Origin: a virus
Direction: 5' to 3' (one strand)
Virus record (IMG/VR): IMGVR_UViG_3300021962_000060
Location: 1 to 64,000 of that record
Length of the DNA stretch: 64,000 nucleotides
Part shown: positions 20,128-28,469 of the stretch, piece by piece
Layout of the letters: every line of letters starts with the position of its first letter
Position numbering within the stretch: the first letter of the stretch is position 1
The notes under the pieces: generated by a model
Told to the model about the DNA's origin: nothing
The model's database searches: none
Seen by the model: the letters and a program-made list of their open reading frames with translations, nothing else
Position numbers and translations under genes: made by a program

Positions 20128-21029
20128 TCTACTCCTTGTAGGTAATTTCTTGCATCAAGAGAAAGAACAACAATAGAATTCAACTTGCTAGCACGAAGTC
20201 TATAGTTGTAACTATCAATAATCATAAGGCACAAAGCAATATTGTTAGCAAAAGGTGTCGATCCTCTGCTGGAAGATTTAGCTTTTGCAATCACATTAGT
20301 AGGGTCACCAAGAGAGGCAATACACGACGCAAGACGAGTCAGATTAACCAACTTATAGTTGACAATAATCGTCGCAACAGCAGTCAAATATTCAGCCTGA
20401 AATGCTGTCGAGTTTGTGCCGTTTGCTTCTTTCAAAACTTTGATCACATTGTTCAAGTTGTTAATTCCTACTTTGGAATTGACTTTATACAAAGTATCAA
20501 TAGCTCTAATTACTCCATCACCAGGTCTATTCTCAACAGAAAGGTTATGAGAGCGAAGCATAGCATCAATAGCAACTGAATCAGGATTGCCCGAACTAAC
20601 GCCGGCCTTATGCAAGTCAGCTTTCTTAGGCTTAGTCCTGTTCTCATTTATAGTAATATACAAGTCTGCTTCATCCTGAATAGACAGATCAAGAAAAACA
20701 ATTGCATTCAAATCACTATTGCCTTTACCCATAATCTTGAGAGCCTCAACACGGTGAGAACCATCAATAATATACAGATCACCATTCTCACGGTAAGACA
20801 AAGTAATAACGCCAATGGCATTCTCATTGTAATTCTTCACAATGAGATTAACCTTGTTTTGATTTACTTCGCGCTGGTAAGACATATCAATCTTCAATTC
20901 AGAAGCTTTGACAAGAGAAGTTAACTTACTTTTCTGCTTAAACTTGACATTGAGATTACTCTCGATTTCTTGAATTGATACAGATTCCATCTGCTCTTTC
21001 ATGATCAAATCAAAATCTTCAGTTTGCAT
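20124..21029 (-). CDS. ParB/DUF6551-like DNA-binding protein
   Basis: A 301-residue protein beginning MQTEDFDLIMKEQ. Residues about 40-125 carry a ParB N-terminal-like domain: YQREVNQNKV, a strand-rich stretch, and the signature YIIDGSHRVEALK followed by (D/E)ADLYITIN-E-N-R-x-K. This matches DUF6551-type actinophage proteins. The remaining helical part lacks an obvious ParB helix-turn-helix. A role in DNA or nucleotide binding is likely. With the parS-like site at 6153-6172 a partition-type function is conceivable, but no ParA is seen. Confidence 0.8.
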   Translation of the reverse strand: MQTEDFDLIMKEQMESVSIQEIESNLNVKFKQKSKLTSLVKASELKIDMSYQREVNQNKVNLIVKNYNENAIGVITLSYRENGDLYIIDGSHRVEALKIMGKGNSDLNAIVFLDLSIQDEADLYITINENRTKPKKADLHKAGVSSGNPDSVAIDAMLRSHNLSVENRPGDGVIRAIDTLYKVNSKVGINNLNNVIKVLKEANGTNSTAFQAEYLTAVATIIVNYKLVNLTRLASCIASLGDPTNVIAKAKSSSRGSTPFANNIALCLMIIDSYNYRLRASKLNSIVVLSLDARNYLQGVE

Positions 21030-21192
21030 ATTCTAACTCCTTAACTTCTGATGTAATGTACAACAAATTACCAGCAAAATTGTCTTTGCATTCTCTATCC
21101 ATTAACATTTTTGCTACTTCTTGTGCTTCCCCCTCGGAATCCAAGGGGATAACAGCAGTTTTAGTTAATGTGATTACAAATTTCTTTTCCAT
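21019..21192 (-). CDS. Hypothetical small protein
   Basis: A 57-residue protein beginning MEKKFVITLTKTAV, with a strong AAAGGAGG ribosome binding site. It overlaps the WhiB gene (19 nt) and the ParB-domain gene (11 nt), placing it firmly in this operon. The function is unknown. Confidence 0.75.
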   Translation of the reverse strand: MEKKFVITLTKTAVIPLDSEGEAQEVAKMLMDRECKDNFAGNLLYITSEVKELEYAN

Positions 21193-21473
21193 AGCACAGC
21201 CTCCTTTGCTGTATCAAAAGTGATAGAACCACCAAACATTTTCCTTCTTTCTTTTGCAGTAAAACCACCCCAAATACCAAATTCTTCATTATTGGTAACA
21301 GCATTAACTAGACATTCAATTTGAACATCACAAGTGTTACAAATAGTCACAGCTTTGCCAATAGCAATTCTAATCTTTGAATTAGAAATTGGCCCCTCAT
21401 CAACAAAGAACATATCTGCACCTTTGTCTTTGCAAGCTGCTTTTGATTTAATATTTTGAGCATCAATCTTCAT
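21174..21473 (-). CDS. whiB: WhiB-like iron-sulfur transcription regulator
   Basis: A 99-residue protein beginning MKIDAQNIKSKAAC. Cys14, Cys45, Cys48 and Cys54 (CNTCDVQIEC) are the four WhiB cluster ligands. FGIWGG and the basic KERRK tail are the G(V/I)WGG turn and DNA-binding segment. Wbl proteins are confined to actinobacteria and their phages; they bind a [4Fe-4S] cluster and usually contact the principal sigma factor. It may redirect host transcription. The ATG overlaps the upstream stop. Confidence 0.92.
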   Translation of the reverse strand: MKIDAQNIKSKAACKDKGADMFFVDEGPISNSKIRIAIGKAVTICNTCDVQIECLVNAVTNNEEFGIWGGFTAKERRKMFGGSITFDTAKEAVLWKRNL

Positions 21474-21900
21474 CAAAAAGTTCACCGCTTTCAATTATAT
21501 TTAAAATATTATTAACATCATTCTCTACATCATAAAATGGAATAATTGCAGCATTTTTATTCAAATCTGGAATAACCTCTTCACGTTGAACTTGTATATA
21601 TCTTTCTAGGAATTCTGAATCATCTGTACTATTGATCAAAGTCATTACAAAATACGACAAAGCAGTAACTGTATCCAATGACCGAGACTTACTAAATTCA
21701 TAAGGATCATCTGGGCTATAGCATTCGTTAACTGACTTCATAATAAAAGTAATATTTGATAGATATGAATCAGCTTTAATATCTGCAATATTCTCTACAA
21801 GACGAGAGAATATTTCTGCATATTGAGTGCCATCAATCAAACCATCAGGTGCTCTTGATTCATCATTAATAAGTTTTTCAGGATCGTTATCATCAAACAT
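21463..21900 (-). CDS. Hypothetical protein
   Basis: A 145-residue protein beginning MFDDNDPEKLINDE. AAGGAGAC lies just before the ATG at 21900, which overlaps the upstream stop. It is acidic and helical. The function is unknown. Confidence 0.75.
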   Translation of the reverse strand: MFDDNDPEKLINDESRAPDGLIDGTQYAEIFSRLVENIADIKADSYLSNITFIMKSVNECYSPDDPYEFSKSRSLDTVTALSYFVMTLINSTDDSEFLERYIQVQREEVIPDLNKNAAIIPFYDVENDVNNILNIIESGELFDED

Positions 21901-22465
21901 TTGTCTCCTTGTTGTCGTCATTTTCGGTATCAATAACAGCACTCTCCCAATAGTCATAAATAGATTCATTAATCCATTCAAACTTTTCATTCATATCACG
22001 AGTTTCAGCACCAAGCACTTTGCCATTCATACACCGGTAATAACCCTCAAAAGCCATACCTGGTTCCTCAAACTCTAAATGAAAGAAAAGATTTTCATAC
22101 ATACTAGAGATTGTCAAAATACCATCTTCGGGAGGTGCCCAAGCAGTATTGAAATACATTACAAAACTACTAATTGTATGGCCATCTTTGTGGAAATCAT
22201 CTGCTTCATCAGTAATATATGCATCATCAATATCCCATTTAGTGCCCCAATTATGAACTCTCCACCAATACCAATCAGGAGCGCCATAATCATCCATATT
22301 CTTCTGTCTCTGTTCTTCAGTTTCCGCATGACTATTCAAAAGAAATTGAGGTGTAGGAATATGACTCTCAAGCATTTTCAATTCATCCCCCATACGCTCA
22401 ACAAAGCTTTTGACTACATCAGCTCTACCGGCAACAATCATTTTATTTTCACACCAATTAGGCAT
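21893..22465 (-). CDS. Api92-like (DUF1281-type) protein
   Basis: A 190-residue protein beginning MPNWCENKMIVAG. The MPNWC-x-N start, W-x(5)-WGTKWD near residue 77, F-x-T-A-W-x-PP and a later E-P-G-M-A-F-x-G match a family found widely in phages and plasmids (ferredoxin-like Api92 domain). The function is unknown. Confidence 0.8.
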   Translation of the reverse strand: MPNWCENKMIVAGRADVVKSFVERMGDELKMLESHIPTPQFLLNSHAETEEQRQKNMDDYGAPDWYWWRVHNWGTKWDIDDAYITDEADDFHKDGHTISSFVMYFNTAWAPPEDGILTISSMYENLFFHLEFEEPGMAFEGYYRCMNGKVLGAETRDMNEKFEWINESIYDYWESAVIDTENDDNKETNV

Positions 22466-22474
22466 ATTTTCTCC

Positions 22475-22879
22475 TTATTTGTACCAAACGGTATAATTAT
22501 CTTCACACAAATTAACAACAGCAGACTTAATCATCGCAATATGAATATTGATATCATACTGCTCAGTACCGCCCTCATTGATTCTTTCAATAATATCTGT
22601 ATTAGTCATTCCTCCATCCATAAGTTCACACCACAAATAAGCAGTATCAATCAAATACTGATCCGAATACGGAACAAATGTGCTACCATCAATCCCATAA
22701 TAATAGTAAAAATCATCAATAAACTGAAACTCAGGACTATCATGAATACTAGAACTCAAATAAGTTGAAGTTGTAGTATCAATAAGAGGATCCAAAGTTG
22801 TAGTACTTGCCGATGAATTAGATGAACAGGCAGCAATAAATGGGAGCATAAGCAATGCTTTACTTTTTCTATTAAACAT
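22475..22879 (-). CDS. Secreted lipoprotein
   Basis: A 134-residue protein beginning MFNRKSKALLMLPF. The lipobox FIAAC places the lipidated Cys near residue 18, followed by a Ser/Thr-rich linker. The C-terminal domain has two Cys (WCEL and NLCE) and resembles small actinobacterial DUF732-type proteins. It would be anchored on the outer face of the host membrane, where superinfection exclusion is one possible role (inference). Start chosen by TGATG overlap. Confidence 0.75.
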   Translation of the reverse strand: MFNRKSKALLMLPFIAACSSNSSASTTTLDPLIDTTTSTYLSSSIHDSPEFQFIDDFYYYYGIDGSTFVPYSDQYLIDTAYLWCELMDGGMTNTDIIERINEGGTEQYDINIHIAMIKSAVVNLCEDNYTVWYK

Positions 22880-23337
22880 CAAAACCAACTCACAATCCCA
22901 TTACAATTTTTGGCTACAAACTCCAACCACCAAGAAATATAAAGCCAATCATCAGTAACATCTTCACCATCTTTTGATATTAGCTTATTGTTATTATGAT
23001 GAATATATTTCATGTAGTCACTCAATTCATAACACTGCTCAGAATCCAAGCCATATGATTCATCACCATTTTCATCATATGTGCCCTCACCATAGAAAGA
23101 AAACGGAGCATCATATGAATCAATCAAATATTGAGCATACTTACCACGATACCAGCAATCAGTACCGAACATACCCAATACAACTTTTGGTTTAATTCCA
23201 GAAGAATCCAACTCATTCTTCCAAGGACAACCACCTGAATTCTGAGTCAGAACACAATCAATTCGACCATCATCATCCAAAACAGCAGTGTTCTTATTCT
23301 TACACGCATAAGTTACAGGAATATTATCAAGACCCAT
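22879..23337 (-). CDS. Conserved phage hypothetical protein
   Basis: A 152-residue protein beginning MGLDNIPVTYAC. Cys-rich, with GGCPW near residue 37. GAGGAGTG precedes the ATG at 23337. The MGLDNIP start is familiar from other phage proteins, but no function is known to me. Confidence 0.75.
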   Translation of the reverse strand: MGLDNIPVTYACKNKNTAVLDDDGRIDCVLTQNSGGCPWKNELDSSGIKPKVVLGMFGTDCWYRGKYAQYLIDSYDAPFSFYGEGTYDENGDESYGLDSEQCYELSDYMKYIHHNNNKLISKDGEDVTDDWLYISWWLEFVAKNCNGIVSWF

Positions 23338-23339
23338 TT

Positions 23340-23711
23340 TCACTCCTCAATCTCAGGCAGAATCATAATGATTTCAACTTTAGCAATACGCCTACCCCAA
23401 TTTTCATCTTCAAGATAGGTAGCAAATACCGGATACAAGCCATCTCCATAGCCAGAAGCAAAAGCAACACCAGCACCTTGACCACCGTGTTCAAATGCCA
23501 ATTGTCCAGCCCTATCTTCAGACAAAGTAGCACCACAAGCACCGTTATAATTAAAAGGATAATAACCAGACTCATTAGAATCTGATGGATTAAACTCACC
23601 AAACCATTGGTGATCATCCTTAATATAACCAGGATCACATATCATAAGTTGACCACTATCAACGGCTACAAAGCCAATCAACTCTGTTTCAAACAAATCA
23701 TCTTCATTCAT
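23340..23711 (-). CDS. DUF4241-like protein
   Basis: A 123-residue protein beginning MNEDDLFETELIGF. AVDSGQLMICDPGYI, an NGACG-x-TLS segment and SGYGDGLYPVFA resemble DUF4241 proteins. GAGGAT lies 4 nt before the ATG. The role is unknown. Confidence 0.75.
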   Translation of the reverse strand: MNEDDLFETELIGFVAVDSGQLMICDPGYIKDDHQWFGEFNPSDSNESGYYPFNYNGACGATLSEDRAGQLAFEHGGQGAGVAFASGYGDGLYPVFATYLEDENWGRRIAKVEIIMILPEIEE

Positions 23712-23719
23712 AACTATCC

Positions 23720-23938
23720 TCATTTCTCACTAGTTTGGTTTCTAAACATAAGACTATCAATAAGTTTGTATGCTTTTTTTACATCTTCTTTGCTAAGGCC
23801 TAAATCATCAATAACAGAATCAATGAATTTGATATCTCCACGTTTGTTTTCAGGAAAAGAAACTTTGTCTAAAATCTTCTGTAGGAGAATAAAATCTGCA
23901 TTGGGATTTCTAATAACAAGATCGTTAAGCTTAGCCAT
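23720..23938 (-). CDS. Hypothetical helical protein
   Basis: A 72-residue protein beginning MAKLNDLVIRNPNAD, basic and helical. The start overlaps the upstream stop. The function is unknown. Confidence 0.7.
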   Translation of the reverse strand: MAKLNDLVIRNPNADFILLQKILDKVSFPENKRGDIKFIDSVIDDLGLSKEDVKKAYKLIDSLMFRNQTSEK

Positions 23939-24665
23939 TGTTACCATCCTCATCAAACAAACTCAATTGCCCCTCGGATTGCAAAAGTTTAATTTGAGAA
24001 ATACCAAAGTTATCTCCCCAAACAATAGGAGGCAAACCCTCTTGCTCAGTCCATTCATTCCAAAAATCTTGATAGTTAGCATCACACAAGCCTGATTCAT
24101 AACCGGCATACAGAACAACATTCTCTGTTATATAAGAACTATCAAAATCATAATCTTCAAACTGAACTATTTCAGAATAAAGAACCTCAGCAGTCACTCT
24201 CTTAGATTCAGCAACATAAATTTGTTCAGGAATCCACGCTTCAATAGTTTCAATTGTCTCTTCAACACAATATTCAGACCAAGCGTCATCATTGGCAACA
24301 GGATATTCACTCAAATCAATTAACCATTCAATTGCAGCACGAAAAGCTTCAGTAATATTATCTTCGACAACACCACTCTTTTCATTGATAAGCACTTTAC
24401 AAGTCAATCTATCAACGTGACCGACAGCCCAATGCCTGAGACCAACAATTTCAAAATCATCGGGGAAGCGAGTCATCAAATCTTTAGTGATGAAATCAAA
24501 ATTTGAAATCTCAATAGAGTCAGAAGCGTTATGCTTATCAATACCGGCCCAACCCCAAGAGACAAACATTTCCTCCTTGCCCCACCAACCAAAATCGTCA
24601 GGCTTCACCATTGACTGTGTTGCGAGTTCAACAATATCAAAATCTTGATATATTTTTTCCATCAT
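23931..24665 (-). CDS. Conserved hypothetical protein with C-terminal clamp-binding-like motif
   Basis: A 244-residue protein beginning MMEKIYQDFD. The block RHWAVGHVDRL and a later (E/D)YPVANDDAWSEY recur in many actinophage proteins of unknown function (recalled). The C-terminus reads GQLSLFDEDG, which contains QLSLF, the consensus pentapeptide for binding the bacterial beta sliding clamp. This suggests recruitment to replication forks (inference). Confidence 0.75.
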   Translation of the reverse strand: MMEKIYQDFDIVELATQSMVKPDDFGWWGKEEMFVSWGWAGIDKHNASDSIEISNFDFITKDLMTRFPDDFEIVGLRHWAVGHVDRLTCKVLINEKSGVVEDNITEAFRAAIEWLIDLSEYPVANDDAWSEYCVEETIETIEAWIPEQIYVAESKRVTAEVLYSEIVQFEDYDFDSSYITENVVLYAGYESGLCDANYQDFWNEWTEQEGLPPIVWGDNFGISQIKLLQSEGQLSLFDEDGNNG

Positions 24666-24898
24666 TCATCAATCCCAATCTGTGTTCCATCAAACCCATT
24701 GTCAAAATACTTGTAATCACCCAACCAAAAAGCACCAGTGCCGTTTGATTTGTTCAACCACTCATCCAAGCAATCGTGCAAAAATTTGCGGTAATTGTCG
24801 GAAATGGCTTTTTGATCATCTTTTTCATGCCAACAAATATCGGAATGAACACCGCCATTCTCTCCATCATAGGCAATTTCACCACAAAATTCTTTCAC
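24662..24898 (-). CDS. Hypothetical protein
   Basis: A 78-residue acidic protein beginning MKEFCGEIAYDGEN. It overlaps the next gene by 4 nt. The function is unknown. Confidence 0.7.
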   Translation of the reverse strand: MKEFCGEIAYDGENGGVHSDICWHEKDDQKAISDNYRKFLHDCLDEWLNKSNGTGAFWLGDYKYFDNGFDGTQIGIDE

Positions 24899-24913
24899 AA
24901 AAACTCCAATCTG

Positions 24914-25249
24914 TTATTGATCTACAAATTCAAAACCAGCATTAGTCAACTCAACAATAGCCTCATCATCCCAACGCATTGGCAAATGGGACTCAATAAA
25001 AAAAGCAGCTTTAGTTGACTCTTCATCTTCTGTATTATAGTAAACAACTACTTCGCCATAACTACCAAAGTCATGATTAAACCACTTCTTGCCGAAATCA
25101 ACATAATCTAAACGAGTAGCAAACTCTCGACAAAGTTGATTAATATAAGCAGTCATTTCTATATTTGAAATCTTCCTATAATCAGGAGTACCAAGTTGAG
25201 CACAATCCTCTTCACAAGGAGTTGGTCCAATCTCCATATATTCAATCAC
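24914..25249 (-). CDS. Conserved phage hypothetical protein
   Basis: A 111-residue protein, probably starting at the GTG at 25249 with AAGGAGATG upstream. The opening EIGPTPCEEDCAQLG is a pattern I associate with actinophage hypothetical proteins. A role is not known. Confidence 0.7.
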   Translation of the reverse strand: MIEYMEIGPTPCEEDCAQLGTPDYRKISNIEMTAYINQLCREFATRLDYVDFGKKWFNHDFGSYGEVVVYYNTEDEESTKAAFFIESHLPMRWDDEAIVELTNAGFEFVDQ

Positions 25250-25755
25250 AACATCTCCTTAATTTCTCCACGAACAATTCTATTCAACATATCAGCAACG
25301 TGTTTTGGATGAACACTTTGAGGTAAAATAAAAAACCTATGAGGATAATCAACATTACTCGCAGGTTTTGATACTAAAATATCATAATCTTCTCTGTACT
25401 TATACCACAAAGATTTTTCATTGACATAAAAAAGAAGCTCTGCTTGTTCAATTGTAAGATCAAGAATTTTTGCTGCTTCCCAACTAAAAACTTCATTAGT
25501 ATCGTAACCATCATCACCAATAAATCTGTCATAAAGATCATAGTAATCAGCAATACCATCGTTATAAATAGCGCAAGTCCAACCGGCAACACAACCAGCA
25601 GTATCACAATCATTAATATCTAATGTGATGTGATCATCATAGAAAAACTCTGACGAATCTGGATCGAAATAAGATGTCCAAGCTCCAATATAAAATCTTT
25701 CAGGAGGAAGATTCTCAAAAAAATCTGCCATTTCTTTCATTCTTGTAAAATTCAT
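25246..25755 (-). CDS. Paralog pair member, CDTAGC protein
   Basis: About 169 residues, starting MNFTRMKEMADFF. It shares an N-terminal helix with RF-x-I-(A/G)-x-W, a central CDTAGC(V/I)AGW motif and a C-terminal HPK(H/Y)-A-DML-R-(R/I) block with the neighbour at 25761-26276. This is a tandem duplication of a phage family with unknown role. Confidence 0.75.
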   Translation of the reverse strand: MNFTRMKEMADFFENLPPERFYIGAWTSYFDPDSSEFFYDDHITLDINDCDTAGCVAGWTCAIYNDGIADYYDLYDRFIGDDGYDTNEVFSWEAAKILDLTIEQAELLFYVNEKSLWYKYREDYDILVSKPASNVDYPHRFFILPQSVHPKHVADMLNRIVRGEIKEML

Positions 25756-25760
25756 AATTT

Positions 25761-26276
25761 TCACCAATCCTTGTCATCATAGGGAATTTGAATTTCATTG
25801 TTTGCTAATCTACGAAGCATATCGGCTGCATACTTAGGATGAATATTGCTATAAAAATTCATTCCATTGTCTTTCTCAAGACCATAATCAGAAGCATATT
25901 TATCCCAAACAGACCAGCCGTCAGGAACAAAAAGCCTTTGAGCTTCCCAACTTGTAAGACCAAGCCAGTCAGCCGCTTTACGCGAAACCTCGGCAAGACG
26001 CATAGCGTTTTTGTTTTCCGTAAAATATAGATAATCAGACTCAGAATAATTGTCATCAAGAATGTAAACTTCACCACCATTCATCAAACAAACAGCCCAA
26101 CCAGCAATACAACCAGCAGTATCACAAACATTCATGCTAATAACATCGCTAGGCATATACTCAATTTCACCACCATCATAACGCTCAATAAGACTAATCC
26201 ATTCAGCAATATTGAATCTTTCGGATTCAACATTTTCCAAAAAGTTAGCAAGCTTTGTCATATTTTCAATGTTCAT
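25761..26276 (-). CDS. Paralog pair member, CDTAGC protein
   Basis: A 171-residue protein beginning MNIENMTKLANFLEN, with AAGGAGAAAAA before the ATG. It has the same CDTAGC-I-AGWA and HPKYAADML motifs as the gene that follows. The paired Cys residues might bind a metal or form a disulfide; the function is unknown. Confidence 0.75.
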   Translation of the reverse strand: MNIENMTKLANFLENVESERFNIAEWISLIERYDGGEIEYMPSDVISMNVCDTAGCIAGWAVCLMNGGEVYILDDNYSESDYLYFTENKNAMRLAEVSRKAADWLGLTSWEAQRLFVPDGWSVWDKYASDYGLEKDNGMNFYSNIHPKYAADMLRRLANNEIQIPYDDKDW

Positions 26277-26285
26277 TTTTTCTCC

Positions 26286-26594
26286 TTATCTTCCGTGTCC
26301 ACAACCAATTTGACCACAAGAACCACAAAACTCATCTTCATCAATCAATGAAAGATCTTCTTCATCAATACGATAAACTTGATCATCACCAACCATTATG
26401 CAATCGTAAATTTCATCACACTCAATTATTTCAAGCTCATCACCACTACAATACGGACAATAACTCTCATAAGTAACAGGATCGTGATCAATAGAACAAC
26501 CATCAAGTTCTACTTTAGAATTTCCAATTACATAAAGAGCAATACCTTTGAAACTCTCTGCTCTAACATAATCACCAGCTTTAAACTTATTCAT
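26286..26594 (-). CDS. Zinc-binding protein with SH3-like start
   Basis: A 102-residue protein beginning MNKFKAGDYVRAES. The GDYVRAES opening suggests a small beta-barrel. CPYC and the C-terminal CGSCGQIGCGH supply a putative zinc site. The start overlaps the upstream stop. The role is unknown. Confidence 0.7.
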   Translation of the reverse strand: MNKFKAGDYVRAESFKGIALYVIGNSKVELDGCSIDHDPVTYESYCPYCSGDELEIIECDEIYDCIMVGDDQVYRIDEEDLSLIDEDEFCGSCGQIGCGHGR

Positions 26595-26802
26595 CAAACA
26601 CATCCAATTCATGAATTTTAATTTCCTTTTCAGGAACCCAACCAGTCCATTGTTTGCTAAGCAAAGATTTCAGAAACACTTCCCCAGGTCTATCATTTTT
26701 AGGAAAAGCCTGGATAAACCTAGGGCCATTGTTTCTAATTCTATTCCTTGTCCTTTTGCTTGCTGTAGCACCATTTATAGTAACAAGAACAAGCTTTTCC
26801 AT
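26587..26802 (-). CDS. Conserved small basic protein
   Basis: A 71-residue protein beginning MEKLVLVTINGATAS. The segment ATASKRTRNRIR is strongly basic and looks conserved in other phages. Nucleic-acid binding is plausible. Confidence 0.7.
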   Translation of the reverse strand: MEKLVLVTINGATASKRTRNRIRNNGPRFIQAFPKNDRPGEVFLKSLLSKQWTGWVPEKEIKIHELDVFDE

Positions 26803-27026
26803 TAGTCACCACTCAAATCTGCTCTTACATTAAGATCTTTCAGTTGATCACGCCTAGTCCAAAAGTAGTTACTTTTATGAAGTAAGGCCGGCGTATAAAT
26901 CTTAAGAAAAGCCTGTCGAGCTTCGCTAAGACCTTTGTTCTGGCAACTGTCAGCCATACAATAATTCAAACCAATCTCAGCACGCTCATCTGAATAATCA
27001 CAGTTACAATAAATGCATTTAGCCAT
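26802..27026 (-). CDS. Small zinc-binding protein
   Basis: A 74-residue protein beginning MAKCIYCNCDYS. CIYC-x-C and a later C-x(4)-C form a zinc knuckle. GGGAG lies 4 nt before the ATG. The function is unknown. Confidence 0.7.
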   Translation of the reverse strand: MAKCIYCNCDYSDERAEIGLNYCMADSCQNKGLSEARQAFLKIYTPALLHKSNYFWTRRDQLKDLNVRADLSGD

Positions 27027-27205
27027 TACTCCCAACTCTTTCTCTCAAAGTTGCCATCAAACGATTCAATAATCAAAGCAAGCATCTTGGCCATTGACTT
27101 AAACTTTTCTTTTTCCCAAAAATCAAGAGAAGCACTTGTGCTCCAATAATGGCAAGATTCATACTCACTTTTCAATTTGTTAAGAATTTGTTCTGCGGAA
27201 GCCAT
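27026..27205 (-). CDS. Hypothetical helical protein
   Basis: A 59-residue protein beginning MASAEQILNKLKS, fully helical in appearance. TGATG overlap with the upstream gene. Confidence 0.65.
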   Translation of the reverse strand: MASAEQILNKLKSEYESCHYWSTSASLDFWEKEKFKSMAKMLALIIESFDGNFERKSWE

Positions 27206-27426
27206 CACAGCCATTCTTTCATCCAAGCAATATCTTCTTCCTTAATACCACGAACAAAATCTGAAACAAAAGACATATAGAATCTAAGTTCACTCACAGT
27301 AATAGTTCCATCATGAATTTGATTCAAAAGATAATTCAACTCTTTTGTAACAAAAGCAAGCTGCATCCTTTCGACCAAATCAAAACGAGAAGCATAATCT
27401 GTGTAGTTATTCACTGGCTTCATCAA
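27205..27426 (-). CDS. Hypothetical helical protein
   Basis: A 73-residue protein beginning MMKPVNNYTDYASR, with a 4-nt ATGA overlap with the gene upstream. No domain is recognised. Confidence 0.65.
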   Translation of the reverse strand: MMKPVNNYTDYASRFDLVERMQLAFVTKELNYLLNQIHDGTITVSELRFYMSFVSDFVRGIKEEDIAWMKEWL

Positions 27427-27608
27427 ACCCTCGCTTTTGGCTTGTCTTCATCATTAATCCAAACAGAATTCATGGTTTTCTCAAATGCTTCACTATGAGA
27501 ATGACCATTGTAAACTCTTTCCATATAATATTCACGACAAAAAGCTTTTGACCATCCAAGATTCATTAGTAAATTAATTGCATTTTCATAGTTTTCTTTT
27601 TTGGACAT
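27423..27608 (-). CDS. Paralog pair member, small helical protein
   Basis: A 61-residue protein beginning MSKKENYENAINLLM. GWS-x-(A/P)-F-x(2)-EY(Y/F) and (A)-F-(E/K)-K-(T/A)-MNS are shared with 27586-27798, so these are tandem duplicates. The function is unknown. Confidence 0.7.
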   Translation of the reverse strand: MSKKENYENAINLLMNLGWSKAFCREYYMERVYNGHSHSEAFEKTMNSVWINDEDKPKARV

Positions 27609-27798
27609 TAGATTTATCTCCTTTTGGTTTTTTTGAATTAGGAATATAAGGTGAATTCATTGCTTTTTTGAAAGCTCTTTCACTAGAAAGACCATCAAAA
27701 CGCTTTGCGATAAAATACTCTATTGCGAATGGATAAGACCAACCAAACTTCACAACAAGTTCTTCGATTTCTTTTCTGTACAGTGGATTAGAAAGCAT
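27586..27798 (-). CDS. Paralog pair member, small helical protein
   Basis: A 70-residue protein beginning MLSNPLYRKEIEEL. It overlaps its downstream paralog by 23 nt. It carries FGWSYPFAIEYF and FKKAMNS. The function is unknown. Confidence 0.7.
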   Translation of the reverse strand: MLSNPLYRKEIEELVVKFGWSYPFAIEYFIAKRFDGLSSERAFKKAMNSPYIPNSKKPKGDKSNVQKRKL

Positions 27799-27800
27799 AA

Positions 27801-27995
27801 TCAATCTCCTACATACCACCAAAGATCGCCAAAGTATTCGGAAAGATTATTCCAATCTTCCTTTGTAATAATACCGGCAGCAACAGCACTTTGGCAATAA
27901 CTAGCTCTACTATTATAATTAAATGTATCAGGAACATTCACTCTTGCCCATTCAGCAGCAATATTGAATACTTCTTTCATTTTAGCTCTGTCCAT
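27801..27995 (-). CDS. Hypothetical protein
   Basis: A 64-residue protein beginning MDRAKMKEVFNIAA. The ATG at 27995 follows the upstream stop, and the much longer ORF is rejected because it would overlap that gene throughout. The function is unknown. Confidence 0.65.
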   Translation of the reverse strand: MDRAKMKEVFNIAAEWARVNVPDTFNYNSRASYCQSAVAAGIITKEDWNNLSEYFGDLWWYVGD

Positions 27996-27996
27996 T

Positions 27997-28467
27997 TCAG
28001 TTCTCCGTTTCTTTGTATTCTTCTTCCAAATTACAGGCAATACACATACACAAACCATCTTCCTCAATCCACAATTCATCATTTGGATATTCTTCATCAC
28101 AGAAGTAGCAGAAGAAAGTTTGAAATTCTTCTTCTGTATCTTCTTCACAATCCTCATTGTCAATGATTACAACATCTTCAACAACATCTTCATCTTCAAC
28201 ATCAGAGACATTGGTGAAAACCGACTCAAGAGCAATCTCATAAAGCCATCTACCCTCAAGATACTTATCGTAAGGATTCTCCTTGCCAGAACCCTTATTC
28301 CTTCTCTCCCACATACGATAAAGAGTAAGATAGTGTCGAGTCTCATCTTTACCGTCACACAAACGAAAAGCACCAATAACCCACCTATCTCTAGGCTTGC
28401 GATTGCGTCGAGTTGTCTGAACAGAATCAGAATCAATAATCACAAAGTCATCATTCACATCAGTCAT
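27997..28467 (-). CDS. Acidic protein with C-terminal zinc ribbon
   Basis: About 156 residues, beginning MTDVNDDFVIID. A basic TTRRNRKPRDRW segment near residue 20, a strongly acidic middle, and CYFC plus C-x(1)-CIAC near the C-terminus. The layout resembles a regulator or adaptor; no family is recognised. Confidence 0.7.
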   Translation of the reverse strand: MTDVNDDFVIIDSDSVQTTRRNRKPRDRWVIGAFRLCDGKDETRHYLTLYRMWERRNKGSGKENPYDKYLEGRWLYEIALESVFTNVSDVEDEDVVEDVVIIDNEDCEEDTEEEFQTFFCYFCDEEYPNDELWIEEDGLCMCIACNLEEEYKETEN

Positions 28468-28469
28468 AA

